DNA from: Herbaspirillum sp. meg3
GTDB lineage: Bacteria > Pseudomonadota > Gammaproteobacteria > Burkholderiales > Burkholderiaceae_D
NCBI RefSeq assembly: GCF_002257565.1
Contig: NZ_CP022736.1
Span: 310,001 to 374,000, forward strand
Length of the DNA: 64,000 bases
Direction: 5' to 3'
Shown: one piece after another, positions 25,819-34,219 of the stretch
How positions within the stretch are numbered: position 1 is the stretch's first letter
Layout: every line of letters begins with the position of its first letter
The notes under the pieces: model-generated
What the model was told of the DNA's origin: nothing
The model's database searches: none
The model's input: the letters and a program-made list of their open reading frames with translations, nothing else
Program-made: the position numbers and the translations under genes

Positions 25819-27930
25819 TCAGAATGCGTAGCGGCCTTGCACGTAGATTGTGCGTGGCGCGCCGACCATGCGGCCTGCATTGCCGTCGATGTTGCGCGTG
25901 TAGTAGCGGCGGTCGGTCAGGTTATTGACACCTGCCAGGACGTCGAAGCCCTTGGCATTGGGCATCTTCCAGCTGACTTGCGCATTCCAGGTGCGGAAGC
26001 CAGGGATTTCGCCGACGCTGCCATCGGCACTTTCTGTAATGGTATTAGCGACATCCATGAACTGGCGGCTTTGATGGGTAGTCGACAGATTGAATGCCCA
26101 AGGGCCAGTTTCGTAACGTGTCCCGATCGTGTCGGTCTGACGGGAGTAGAACGGCACGTCAAGGCCTGTGGTCGCACCGGATCGTTGCAGAGCCCGCGTG
26201 TAAGCATACGTCGCATACACATTCAGACCGCGCAATGCGCCATCCTTGTCGAAGCTGTAATCGATCGACGTTTCAACACCGTCGTGCTGAGTCTTGCCGA
26301 TGTTCTGGAACAGCGCCGGATTGGAGCCCGGGATTTGCGAGATCTGGTTGTCGAAACGAATATCAAAGACAGTGACTTCAGCGGAGAGATTGTTGCCCTT
26401 CCAGCGCGCACCGGCTTCAACGGTTTTTGCCAGTTCAGGTGACAACGGGTTGTTGGCCGACAGTGAGTTGAGCTGGGTGTTTTGCACTACGCCGAAAGAG
26501 GTGTTGTAGTTGGTGAACAGCGTCAGTTCCGGCGAATACAGATAGGCCACGTTTATCGATGGCAGCGGCTTGTTGTTGGTGACTTCGAATTTGCCGTTGG
26601 TGGCTGAATCAATGCGTGTGGAATTGATGTGCTCGTAGCGTACGCCCGGCGTGATGCGCCATGCACCAATGGAGATCTTGTCGTCGATATAGACCGCATG
26701 TGCATCGGTGCTGTTCTTGAATGACGAGACTGCACCGTTGACACCAGTTGCAATGGACTCGTTGTAGGTCTTGTCGGTGCCGCGTTCGCCGATGTAGCGA
26801 TAGCCGACAGTGACGTCGTTGGCGACCTTGCCGGTGAAGAAGCGTTGTGTATAGCGCGGTTCGATACCGGTGGTCTGGTAATCCCGCGGCTGGTGCTGAT
26901 AGTTGGTGGTGGAGCTGCCGATCAACACACTTTGGCGGAAGCTCTCGACAAAGTAAGTACGGATTTCAAATTCCTTGGTATCTGAAATTGTATTCAGGTA
27001 GCCGAGATCAATGGCCTTGCGATTGCCCGACCAGAAGTCATGCTTGCGTGTGTTCTGGAACGGGTTGGCATTGTATTGCGCAACTGTCAGTCCGCCGGGT
27101 GTACGCGAGAGGACGTCGTAGTAAGACACCTTGCCGTAGATTTCCGAGCTTGGATCGATTTCAAAGCGGAACTTCAATGCGAAATCGTTGAGGCGTTCAT
27201 TGCTGTTGTCGCGCCACCCCGATCCTTCCGTTCCCGAATACAACATGGCGAGGCCCAGACCATTGTCCAGTTGAGTGCCTGCAAATGCGCTGTACTGCGT
27301 GCTGGAGCCGCCCTGGCTGTAGCTGTTGTAACGCACGCTGGCGTCACTGGTGAGGCCCGGCGTGGTCGGGATCGAGCGTGTCTTGAAGTTGATGATGCCA
27401 CCGACGTTTTGTGGGCCGTAACGCACGGCGCCACCGCCACGTACGACGTCAATTGCTTCGATGTTATTGAGGCTGACTGGTGCAAACGAAATTTGCGGCT
27501 GGCCGTAAGGAGCGACTGACATCGGCAGACCGTCCAGCAAAATCGTCGATCGGGGCGAATAGCGTCCGGTCAGACCGCGCACACCGATATTTAGCGAAAT
27601 GGCACTGCCGGCCGTACCGGAGTTGTCGGTCGCCTGCACGCCGGGAATGCGGCGCATCACGTCACCGATGTTGACGGCGCCGGTGCTTTCAATCTCCGTT
27701 TTTTTGACGACGGTGCGCGCACCCGGGAATGTTTTCACGCTTGTCTCAAGCGTATTGCTGCCCAGCCAGTCACCGCTGACCTGAATGGTTTCCAGCGAAT
27801 TGCCGCTTTCCGGTGCAGCTTGCTGCGCATACGACGCGCCGGACAAGGATATCAATGCGGTGGCAATGGCGACGGCGCAGCGGTTGGGCGTCGCGACGGT
27901 GCGAGGAAGTGTAAATGGAATCATGGTCAT
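25819..27930 (-). CDS. TonB-dependent outer-membrane receptor (FecA-like)
   Basis: A 703-residue receptor. A signal peptide ends near residue 35 (SGASYAQQ). The plug domain (residues about 55-165) has the TonB-box-like ETIQVSGD start, VMRRIPGVQ and RGGGAVRYGPQNVGGIINF. A 22-strand barrel follows and ends in VQGRYAF with a C-terminal Phe. The plug and barrel resemble FecA-type ferric-citrate or siderophore receptors. No fecIR genes lie next to it. A Fur-box-like site upstream and a 5' hairpin suggest iron control. The exact ligand is not determined. Confidence 0.88.
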   Translation of the reverse strand: MTMIPFTLPRTVATPNRCAVAIATALISLSGASYAQQAAPESGNSLETIQVSGDWLGSNTLETSVKTFPGARTVVKKTEIESTGAVNIGDVMRRIPGVQATDNSGTAGSAISLNIGVRGLTGRYSPRSTILLDGLPMSVAPYGQPQISFAPVSLNNIEAIDVVRGGGAVRYGPQNVGGIINFKTRSIPTTPGLTSDASVRYNSYSQGGSSTQYSAFAGTQLDNGLGLAMLYSGTEGSGWRDNSNERLNDFALKFRFEIDPSSEIYGKVSYYDVLSRTPGGLTVAQYNANPFQNTRKHDFWSGNRKAIDLGYLNTISDTKEFEIRTYFVESFRQSVLIGSSTTNYQHQPRDYQTTGIEPRYTQRFFTGKVANDVTVGYRYIGERGTDKTYNESIATGVNGAVSSFKNSTDAHAVYIDDKISIGAWRITPGVRYEHINSTRIDSATNGKFEVTNNKPLPSINVAYLYSPELTLFTNYNTSFGVVQNTQLNSLSANNPLSPELAKTVEAGARWKGNNLSAEVTVFDIRFDNQISQIPGSNPALFQNIGKTQHDGVETSIDYSFDKDGALRGLNVYATYAYTRALQRSGATTGLDVPFYSRQTDTIGTRYETGPWAFNLSTTHQSRQFMDVANTITESADGSVGEIPGFRTWNAQVSWKMPNAKGFDVLAGVNNLTDRRYYTRNIDGNAGRMVGAPRTIYVQGRYAF

Positions 27931-27957
27931 GTCGAGGGGTAGAGAAGGCGAGCGGTG

Positions 27958-27989
27958 CTTCCGGTCTTCAATTTTTGGGTTACCGGAAG
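27958..27989 (-). other. 5' leader hairpin of the TonB receptor
   Basis: CTTCCGGT (27958-27965) and ACCGGAAG (27982-27989) form a perfect 8-bp inverted repeat with a 16-base loop, about 28 bases upstream of the receptor start codon. It lies in the untranslated leader and could affect translation. Confidence 0.45.
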
Positions 27990-28021
27990 ACCTGTAAAAG
28001 AATTCTTTATAGATGTAACTA

Positions 28022-28040
28022 AATAAGAATCATAACTATT
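28022..28040. promoter_or_regulatory. Fur-box-like site
   Basis: AATAAGAATCATAACTATT agrees with the 19-bp Fur consensus GATAATGATAATCATTATC at 12 of 19 positions by hand alignment. It sits about 90 bases upstream of the TonB-dependent receptor start and is framed by TAAATA (28019-28024) and TATTTA (28036-28041). Iron-bound Fur would repress the receptor. Confidence 0.5.
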
Positions 28041-28289
28041 TACATCTTCGATACCAAGAGGAACATGCTGTTGCGTATGGGCTTCATGGCTTGGAGGGTG
28101 ACAATCGTTGTGAAAGTGTTGTTAAAAAAAGACGGTGTCACTATGCGAGCTGAAAGCAATCGCGGACAGCCGCAACCGGGCCTGAGGCGGAAAAAGATGA
28201 CGTTCGGCAAACGTCCGGGCATTCGTGTACGCTTTCGCCTTCGATTAAGTCCGGCGCATCAAGCGCATTCCATGAAGACGGAGCAACAG

Positions 28290-29012
28290 ATGAACAAAGC
28301 GAACACAACATCTCCCACCAAAGTCGCGCTCGTGATTGGCGGCGGCAGCGGCATGGGCGCCGGCGTTGCGCAGAAACTGGCCGCCGACGGCTTTGGCATC
28401 GCCATCCTGTCCTCATCCGGCAAGGGCGAAGCGCTCGCCAATAGCCTTGGCGGCGTCGGCATCACCGGTTCCAACCGTTCGCAAGACGATTTGCAAAAAG
28501 TGGTGGATGCCTGTGTTGCACGCTGGGGCCGTATCGACGTGCTGATCAACAGCGCAGGTCACGGTCCGAAAGGAAAAGTGCTGGAGCTGACTGACGAAGA
28601 ATGGCTGCTCGGCATGGAGGTCTATCTGATGAACGTGGTGCGCACCGCGCGTCTGGTCACGCCGCTGATGCAAAAGCAGGGTGGCGGCACGATCATCAAT
28701 ATTTCCAGCTTCTCGGCGGTGGAGCCGTCGCAATCCTTCCCGACGTCGAGCGTGTTCCGCGCGGGGCTGGCGGCGTACACCAAACTGTTCGCCGACAAGT
28801 ACGCCGCAGAGAACATTCGCATGAACAACGTCCTGCCGGGCTTCATCGACAGCCTGCCGGAAAAGCCGGGCGTCAAGGAACAGATCCCCATGGGCCGTTA
28901 CGGCAAGGTCGCCGAAATTGCAGCGCTGGTGTCGCACCTGTCGTCCGACGATGCCGCCTACATCACCGGACAAAACATCCGTATCGACGGCGGCATCACC
29001 CGTTCTCTTTAA
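28290..29012 (+). CDS. SDR-family protein with altered catalytic residues
   Basis: A 240-residue SDR-fold protein. The start MNKANTTSPTKVALVIGGGS follows GACGGAGCAACAG; an ATG six codons earlier (28272) is also possible. The coenzyme loop is GGGSGMGAG, NSAGHG follows, and ISSFSA holds the Ser. At the YxxxK position the sequence is SSVFRAGLAAY, so the Tyr and Lys appear to be Ser and Arg. This type is known among proteobacterial SDRs; activity may be different or lost. A LysE-family exporter starts 22 bases downstream, so the two are probably co-transcribed. Confidence 0.8.
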   Translation: MNKANTTSPTKVALVIGGGSGMGAGVAQKLAADGFGIAILSSSGKGEALANSLGGVGITGSNRSQDDLQKVVDACVARWGRIDVLINSAGHGPKGKVLELTDEEWLLGMEVYLMNVVRTARLVTPLMQKQGGGTIINISSFSAVEPSQSFPTSSVFRAGLAAYTKLFADKYAAENIRMNNVLPGFIDSLPEKPGVKEQIPMGRYGKVAEIAALVSHLSSDDAAYITGQNIRIDGGITRSL

Positions 29013-29034
29013 ATTTGATCTGGAGGAGTTAAAC

Positions 29035-29670
29035 ATGGTGCAGTGGTCAGCCGTCCTGGCGGTGTTGTCGGTGTATATCACCGGTGTCATGATTCCCGGT
29101 CCGAACTTCGTCGCAGTCGTACACAAGGCGGTGTCGTCCACACGTGTTGCTGCGCTGGCGATGGTGGCCGGTATTGTCGTGGTCAACTTGTTTTGGGCGA
29201 CCTGCGCCATTCTCGGTGTGGGAATCGTGTTCGCCACTTTCCCTTGGGCCGCGCTGGTGGCGAAGATTGTCGGTGCCGCGTATCTGATCTGGTTCGGCGG
29301 CAACTTGATTCGCAAGGCGCAAACCGGATCAGGCGCGGCGGTGCTTGCCGGCGCAGAAGACGTGATGCCCGCAGAACAGAGTTTGCGTCAGGCTTTTGTG
29401 CAAGGTTTTCTGACCAATATCGTCAATCCTAAATCGATGGCTTTCTTTGCTGCGGTGTTTGCCGCAGCAACGCCTGCACATGTCTCCTGGCCGACCTTTG
29501 CCGCCATGCTGACGGTAGTCGGTGTGGTGGCGTCGTCGTGGTACAGCATGGTGGCGATCGTCATGTCGCATCCAGGCATTGCAGCGAAGTACCGCCGCGG
29601 CAAGGTGTGGATGGATCGCATCTGCGGCGGTCTGATCGTCGCGCTGGGCGTACGCCAACTGGTGCGCTGA
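29035..29670 (+). CDS. LysE/RhtB-family amino-acid exporter
   Basis: A 211-residue inner-membrane protein with about six hydrophobic segments. The family motif GVMIPGPNFVAVV lies near residue 18-30 and the second conserved block FLTNIVNPKSMAFFAAVFAA near residue 123. The start MVQWSAVLAV is preceded by a strong TGGAGGAGTT. LysE/RhtB proteins export amino acids or their analogues. It follows the non-canonical SDR gene closely. Its place before the decarboxylase-ligase locus makes export of a product of that pathway possible, but the 284-base gap argues for a separate transcript. Confidence 0.9.
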   Translation: MVQWSAVLAVLSVYITGVMIPGPNFVAVVHKAVSSTRVAALAMVAGIVVVNLFWATCAILGVGIVFATFPWAALVAKIVGAAYLIWFGGNLIRKAQTGSGAAVLAGAEDVMPAEQSLRQAFVQGFLTNIVNPKSMAFFAAVFAAATPAHVSWPTFAAMLTVVGVVASSWYSMVAIVMSHPGIAAKYRRGKVWMDRICGGLIVALGVRQLVR

Positions 29671-29839
29671 AAATGCGGACACTGACGAACCCCTGACGCA
29701 TCGACCGCACTGCGCCAGGCAGGCATTGCCGTCGTCGCAGCGGCTCTCCTTCCTTTGAAAAGCCATCGAAACGCCCCTCACACGCGAGATTTGCCCTCTT
29801 GACCGCGTGATATCATTTACCTCCCTGTTTCTCCCTCTG

Positions 29840-29881
29840 GCCGAGGCACTTCGGCTGCCGGCACAGTTAGTACAGCCGGCA
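29840..29881 (+). other. Structured 5' leader of the decarboxylase-ligase gene
   Basis: Two tandem hairpins: GCCGA (29840-29844) with TCGGC (29851-29855), then TGCCGGC (29856-29862) with GCCGGCA (29875-29881). They lie 74-115 bases before the start codon. No known riboswitch family is recognised; there is no T run. It may be a regulatory leader or mRNA-stability element. Confidence 0.35.
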
Positions 29882-29954
29882 TGGAAGGAGGCAGCACGAA
29901 CACGATTTAATCCCGGGCGGTCTTCAACCCGGAGCACCAGGCCACGGAGGGCTT

Positions 29955-32735
29955 ATGGCAGTACCGGAGTCGATCTCCTCATTGGATCCTGCAAACTGGA
30001 GCGAACTCCGGCAGCAGGGACATAAAATGCTGGACGACATGTTCGACTACCTGGAGAACGTCAGCGAGCGCCCGGTCTGGCAGCCGATCCCGGATGCCGC
30101 GCGTCTGCCTTTCAGCGAGCGTCTGCCCGCGCAAGGCAGTTCGCTCGACAGCGTCCATCAAGTCTTCATGGAAGGCATTCTTCCCTACGCCGTCGGCAAC
30201 GCCCATCCCGGTTTCATGGGCTGGGTCCATGGCGGCGGCACGCCGGTCGGCATGCTCGCAGAGATGCTGGCTGCCGGCCTGAACGCCAATCTCGGCGGCC
30301 GCAATCAAATCCCCGTCGAAGTCGAACGCCAGATCGTGCGCTGGATGGCCGAGCTGTTTGGCTTCCCCGAAGCTGCCAGCGGCTTGTTCGTTACCGGCAC
30401 GTCGGCTGCCAACCTGATCGGCGTGCTGATCGCACGGCGCCGTGCCTTCGGTGTCGAAGTGCGCGACGACGGTACCCAGACCAGCAATAACGTGGTGGCC
30501 TACACCTCGGCCGCTGCCCACGGCTGTATTGAACAAGCGATGGATATCGCCGGCCTTGGCCGCAAGCACCTGCGCAAGATCCCGATTCTGGCTGACGGCA
30601 CCATGAATCTCGCGGTACTGCAGCAAACCATCGCCGCCGATCGCGCTGCCGGGTTGCAACCTTTCCTCGTTGTCGGCACCGCGGGTTCGGTCGACATCGG
30701 TGCGATTGACGACCTCGACGCCATTGCTGCATTGGCGCGGCGCGAGCAGTTGCACTTCCACGTCGACGGCGCATTCGGCGCCATGGCCATGCTGTCGCCC
30801 ACGCATAGCAAGAAGCTCAAAGGCATCGAGCTGGCCGACACCATCGCCATGGATTTCCACAAGTGGCTGCAAGTACCTTATGACGCCGGGTTCCTGCTGG
30901 CGCGCGACGGCGAGCTGCACCTCAGCACCTTCGACGACGAGCAAAAGACTTATCTTGCACGCGACACACGCGGCATCGCGGCGGGTTCGCCGTGGCCCTG
31001 CGATCTCGGACCGGATTTGTCGCGCAGCTTCCGTGCGCTCAAGACCTGGTTCACGATCAAGGTCTACGGCGCGGACAAATTGGCGCAGGTGATCGATCAC
31101 AGCTGCGAACTCGCGCACTATCTCGAACAACGCATCAATGCCGATCCGATGCTGGAGATGATGGCGCCGGTCAATCTGAACATTGTCTGCTTCCGCCTGC
31201 GCTGTCCGGAGGATGTTTCCGATGCAGTCGCCGACGCCATCAATCGTGAACTGCTGATCGCGATTCAGGAGTCCGGTGCCGCTGCGCCGTCGTCCACCAA
31301 AGTCAACGGCCGTCTCGTCATTCGCGCCGCCCTCTTCAACCACCGGAGCACTACCGCGGATATGGATAAACTGCTCGCCGCCATTGCGCGACTGAGCCCG
31401 GGCATCCTTGCGGCGCACACTATGAGCCAGAACACTCAGCCATCCCTGCAAGACCTCACGCCGCAGTTCGATCCGGATTCTCCTTATCTGATCGGACTGG
31501 CGAAATTGCTGACCGCCGCTTATTTCGACATCGATCTGGGCCCGATCGGCAATACGCTGATTCAGCATCTGCAGTCGGCGCCGGATGATCACAAGGCCAT
31601 GATGGACTTGTCGACGATTCTGTACATTCGCGGCAACGACGAAGTCGCCGCCGCGACGCAGCTCGACGCGATCCAGATGCAGCAGCTCTATCATCTGCCG
31701 ACCGCCGCCGACGGCAAGGTCGGCCTGCGCTTGCTGGCGTTGATGGTCACCGGCGACTTCATGGCGAACACGCCGCTGGAGTTCATGCTAACCGGCTCCG
31801 ACGTGGCGCTCGACGTCTTGTACGTCAAACCTTATGGCGATCTCCCGACTGAATTGCCGCCGCACGATGTGCTGTTCGTGGCCGTTGGTGAGTCCGACAT
31901 GACGCGCGACCTGCTGGAGGAGTTGTGCGAAGCTGTCGAGGGCTGGGACACGCCGCTGCTCAATCATCCGAAGCCGTCGCTGGATCTCTCGCGCGATCGC
32001 GTCGGTGAACTGCTGCAAGACAAGCCCGAGCTGTCGATTCCGCTGACGGCGCGCATCGATCGCTACGATCTGGGAGAGCTGCAGAACGGCAGTGCCGAAC
32101 TGACCAGCTTCCTGTCGGACGGTGCGTTCCCGCTGATCATTCGCCCGATCGGCTCGCACGCCGGCAAAGGCCTGGAAAAGCTGATCGCGCCTGCCGACAT
32201 CGGCGCCTATCTGGAAACGCATGACGGTGATGAATTTTTCATTTCCCGCTTTGTCGACTACAGCAGCACCGACGGCCTGTTCCGCAAATACCGCATCGTG
32301 CTGATCGAGGGCCGTCCGTTCCTTTGCCACATGGCCATCTCTGAAAACTGGATGGTGCACTACCTCAACGCCAACATGACGGGTGAGAACAGCTTCAAGC
32401 GCGATGAAGAAGCCGCCGTCATGCGCAACTTCGATCAGGATTTCGTCGAGCGCCATCAGGCCGCTTTCGATGTGTTGAACCGCAGCTTCCCGTTGGACTA
32501 TTACGGTATCGATTGCGCCGAAACCAAGGATGGCCGTCTGCTGATTTTTGAAGTCGACACCGGCATGATCGTGCACGCGATGGATCCGGTAGACATGTTC
32601 CCGTACAAGCAGGACAACATGCGCAACGTGTTTGCAGCTTTCCAAAGCATGCTGCATAAAGCCAAAGATTCAGCCAAAGACTCCGCAGAAAATTCCGGTA
32701 ACACTGATGCCAGCAGCCCCATCCAAGCCGGATAA
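29955..32735 (+). CDS. PLP-dependent decarboxylase fused to ATP-grasp ligase
   Basis: A 926-residue cytoplasmic two-domain protein. Residues 1-480 are a group II (aromatic-L-amino-acid/glutamate type) PLP decarboxylase: HPGFMGWVHGGG, FVTGTSAANLIG, HVDGAFGAMA (Asp and Ala of the cofactor pocket) and the Schiff-base Lys303 in DFHKWLQVPYDAG. Residue Met490 (MSQNTQPS) marks the joint. The remaining 430 residues look like a RimK/glutathione-synthetase-like ATP-grasp protein: a helical N-part, LNHPKPSLDLSRDRVGELLQ, FPLIIRPIGSHAGKG (ATP-binding loop) and LLIFEVDTGMIVHAMD. The first half should make an amine and the second may join an acid to an amine using ATP. The start has CACGGAGGGCTT. It overlaps the next PLP gene by 29 bases. 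Confidence 0.85.
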   Translation: MAVPESISSLDPANWSELRQQGHKMLDDMFDYLENVSERPVWQPIPDAARLPFSERLPAQGSSLDSVHQVFMEGILPYAVGNAHPGFMGWVHGGGTPVGMLAEMLAAGLNANLGGRNQIPVEVERQIVRWMAELFGFPEAASGLFVTGTSAANLIGVLIARRRAFGVEVRDDGTQTSNNVVAYTSAAAHGCIEQAMDIAGLGRKHLRKIPILADGTMNLAVLQQTIAADRAAGLQPFLVVGTAGSVDIGAIDDLDAIAALARREQLHFHVDGAFGAMAMLSPTHSKKLKGIELADTIAMDFHKWLQVPYDAGFLLARDGELHLSTFDDEQKTYLARDTRGIAAGSPWPCDLGPDLSRSFRALKTWFTIKVYGADKLAQVIDHSCELAHYLEQRINADPMLEMMAPVNLNIVCFRLRCPEDVSDAVADAINRELLIAIQESGAAAPSSTKVNGRLVIRAALFNHRSTTADMDKLLAAIARLSPGILAAHTMSQNTQPSLQDLTPQFDPDSPYLIGLAKLLTAAYFDIDLGPIGNTLIQHLQSAPDDHKAMMDLSTILYIRGNDEVAAATQLDAIQMQQLYHLPTAADGKVGLRLLALMVTGDFMANTPLEFMLTGSDVALDVLYVKPYGDLPTELPPHDVLFVAVGESDMTRDLLEELCEAVEGWDTPLLNHPKPSLDLSRDRVGELLQDKPELSIPLTARIDRYDLGELQNGSAELTSFLSDGAFPLIIRPIGSHAGKGLEKLIAPADIGAYLETHDGDEFFISRFVDYSSTDGLFRKYRIVLIEGRPFLCHMAISENWMVHYLNANMTGENSFKRDEEAAVMRNFDQDFVERHQAAFDVLNRSFPLDYYGIDCAETKDGRLLIFEVDTGMIVHAMDPVDMFPYKQDNMRNVFAAFQSMLHKAKDSAKDSAENSGNTDASSPIQAG

Positions 32736-34203
32736 ATTGTCGCCGGTCTCCGCCTTGCTATTGCAAGGTGGAGACGACAGAATCCGTCTGCTCGACGGCA
32801 AGGCATTCAATAAATATGGATGCCGTCCCTATCCGGTCGCGGACTGTATCGATTTCAGTTCATCGACCGCATCGCACGTTTCCGCGTCCACTTATGGCGC
32901 GCTGGAATCGCTCCGGCACCGTTTGTCGGAAGCGGCATCCACCGCTGCTCCCGAACAGATCTACGCACACGAGTTGCAGCAGCTGCGTACACGCTTTCTC
33001 GCGCTGTGGGATTTGTCGCCGTCGCAGATGGCGGTGGAGATGATTTTTTCCGCCTCCGGTACCGACGCCCATCTCATCGCGGCAAGTCTGGTGCAGACGC
33101 AACATGAGGCATCGCTGCACGCCATCATGATCCAGTGCGAAGAGAGCGGCAGTGGTGTCGCAGCGGCATTGTGCGGCCAGCCGTTCTCTTCTCGCACCGC
33201 CACCGGCGACGTACCGCCTGCACGTGCGGCGACTGCTGCCGGAACGACGATGATCCACGTCGATCTGCGCGCACCTGATGGCAGCGCCCGTCCGGCAGCG
33301 CAAGTCGATGCCGATTTCGAGCAGGCGGCCAACCGCGTGCTGGAGAAGGGATTGCCGGCCTTGCTGGTTGCCGTGGATGTTTCGAAAACCGGCCTCGCTG
33401 CGCCAAGCAGGGATGCTATCGCCAGATTGAAAAATCGCTGGGGCGCGCAACTGACGGTGCTGATCGATGCCTGTCAATTCCGCATCGACCGCGCGGTATT
33501 GCACGCCTACCTGCAGCTTGGTTGCATGGTCGCGATCACCGGCTCGAAGTTTTTTGCTGCACCTTCGTTTTGCGGCGCGTTATTGATTCCAACAGAAATG
33601 GCGCAAGCCATGCAGGCGCGGGCCATGCCGGCCTTGTTGCGGTCTTATTCCAGCAGTGCCGAGTGGCCGGCACACTGGCCGGGCGCCAATGAACTCACGC
33701 GTGTTCCCAACATGGGTTTGCTGTTGCGTTGGGAAGCGGCGCTGCAAGAGATGCAAAACTTTCTGCGCGTGCCGGCGGAAGAAGTGAATCGTGTCGTATC
33801 GGCATGTGCAGAGGCGATCCAAAAAAGACTGTCAGCGGATCCGCATTTCAGAGCGCTTGATAACGGCGCCGCAGCGTCAAATAGACCTGCAACCATCCAC
33901 GCCTTCATTCCCTGTAGACCGGCTTCAGATCGCAAGATGCTGGAGCGCAGTGAAGTGGAACGTCTGTACCGGACGTTGCAGAGCACGGTGCAAGCTGACG
34001 GCCGCATGTATCTGCTGGGCCAGCCGGTGCAATGCGCCGGCCCGGCGGCGTCCCCGGCATGGGCGTTGCGTCTGTGTCTGAGTGCACCGTTGATTGTCAA
34101 CGCTTGTGGCGACGGCAATGATGAGACGACCGCTCTGAACGTCCTGATCGAACAGGCGTTGGCTTGTTTGACGGCGGTAGCAGCGACCATCGATCAGCTG
34201 TAA
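32707..34203 (+). CDS. Fold-type I PLP enzyme (kynureninase/desulfurase-like)
   Basis: A 498-residue cytoplasmic enzyme. The start MPAAPSKPDKLSPV lies inside the end of the decarboxylase-ligase gene and has no clear ribosome-binding site, so translational coupling is likely. PLP features: FSASGTDAHLIAAS (phosphate-binding turn), VLIDACQFRID (the Asp that pairs with the pyridine nitrogen), and GSKFFAAPSFCGAL with Lys281 as Schiff base. The fold resembles kynureninase, selenocysteine lyase and SufS-type enzymes. There is no clear desulfurase cysteine loop. It could split a C-C or C-S bond or transfer an amino group in the same pathway as the fused enzyme. Substrate unknown. Confidence 0.75.
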   Translation: MPAAPSKPDKLSPVSALLLQGGDDRIRLLDGKAFNKYGCRPYPVADCIDFSSSTASHVSASTYGALESLRHRLSEAASTAAPEQIYAHELQQLRTRFLALWDLSPSQMAVEMIFSASGTDAHLIAASLVQTQHEASLHAIMIQCEESGSGVAAALCGQPFSSRTATGDVPPARAATAAGTTMIHVDLRAPDGSARPAAQVDADFEQAANRVLEKGLPALLVAVDVSKTGLAAPSRDAIARLKNRWGAQLTVLIDACQFRIDRAVLHAYLQLGCMVAITGSKFFAAPSFCGALLIPTEMAQAMQARAMPALLRSYSSSAEWPAHWPGANELTRVPNMGLLLRWEAALQEMQNFLRVPAEEVNRVVSACAEAIQKRLSADPHFRALDNGAAASNRPATIHAFIPCRPASDRKMLERSEVERLYRTLQSTVQADGRMYLLGQPVQCAGPAASPAWALRLCLSAPLIVNACGDGNDETTALNVLIEQALACLTAVAATIDQL

Positions 34204-34219
34204 TTGGGTTCTCGGATTA

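Noticed and set aside
29881..29910. A nine-codon frame (MEGGSTNTI) in the leader of the decarboxylase-ligase gene, as a possible leader peptide
   Set aside because: No ribosome-binding site precedes it and it has no run of a regulating amino acid.
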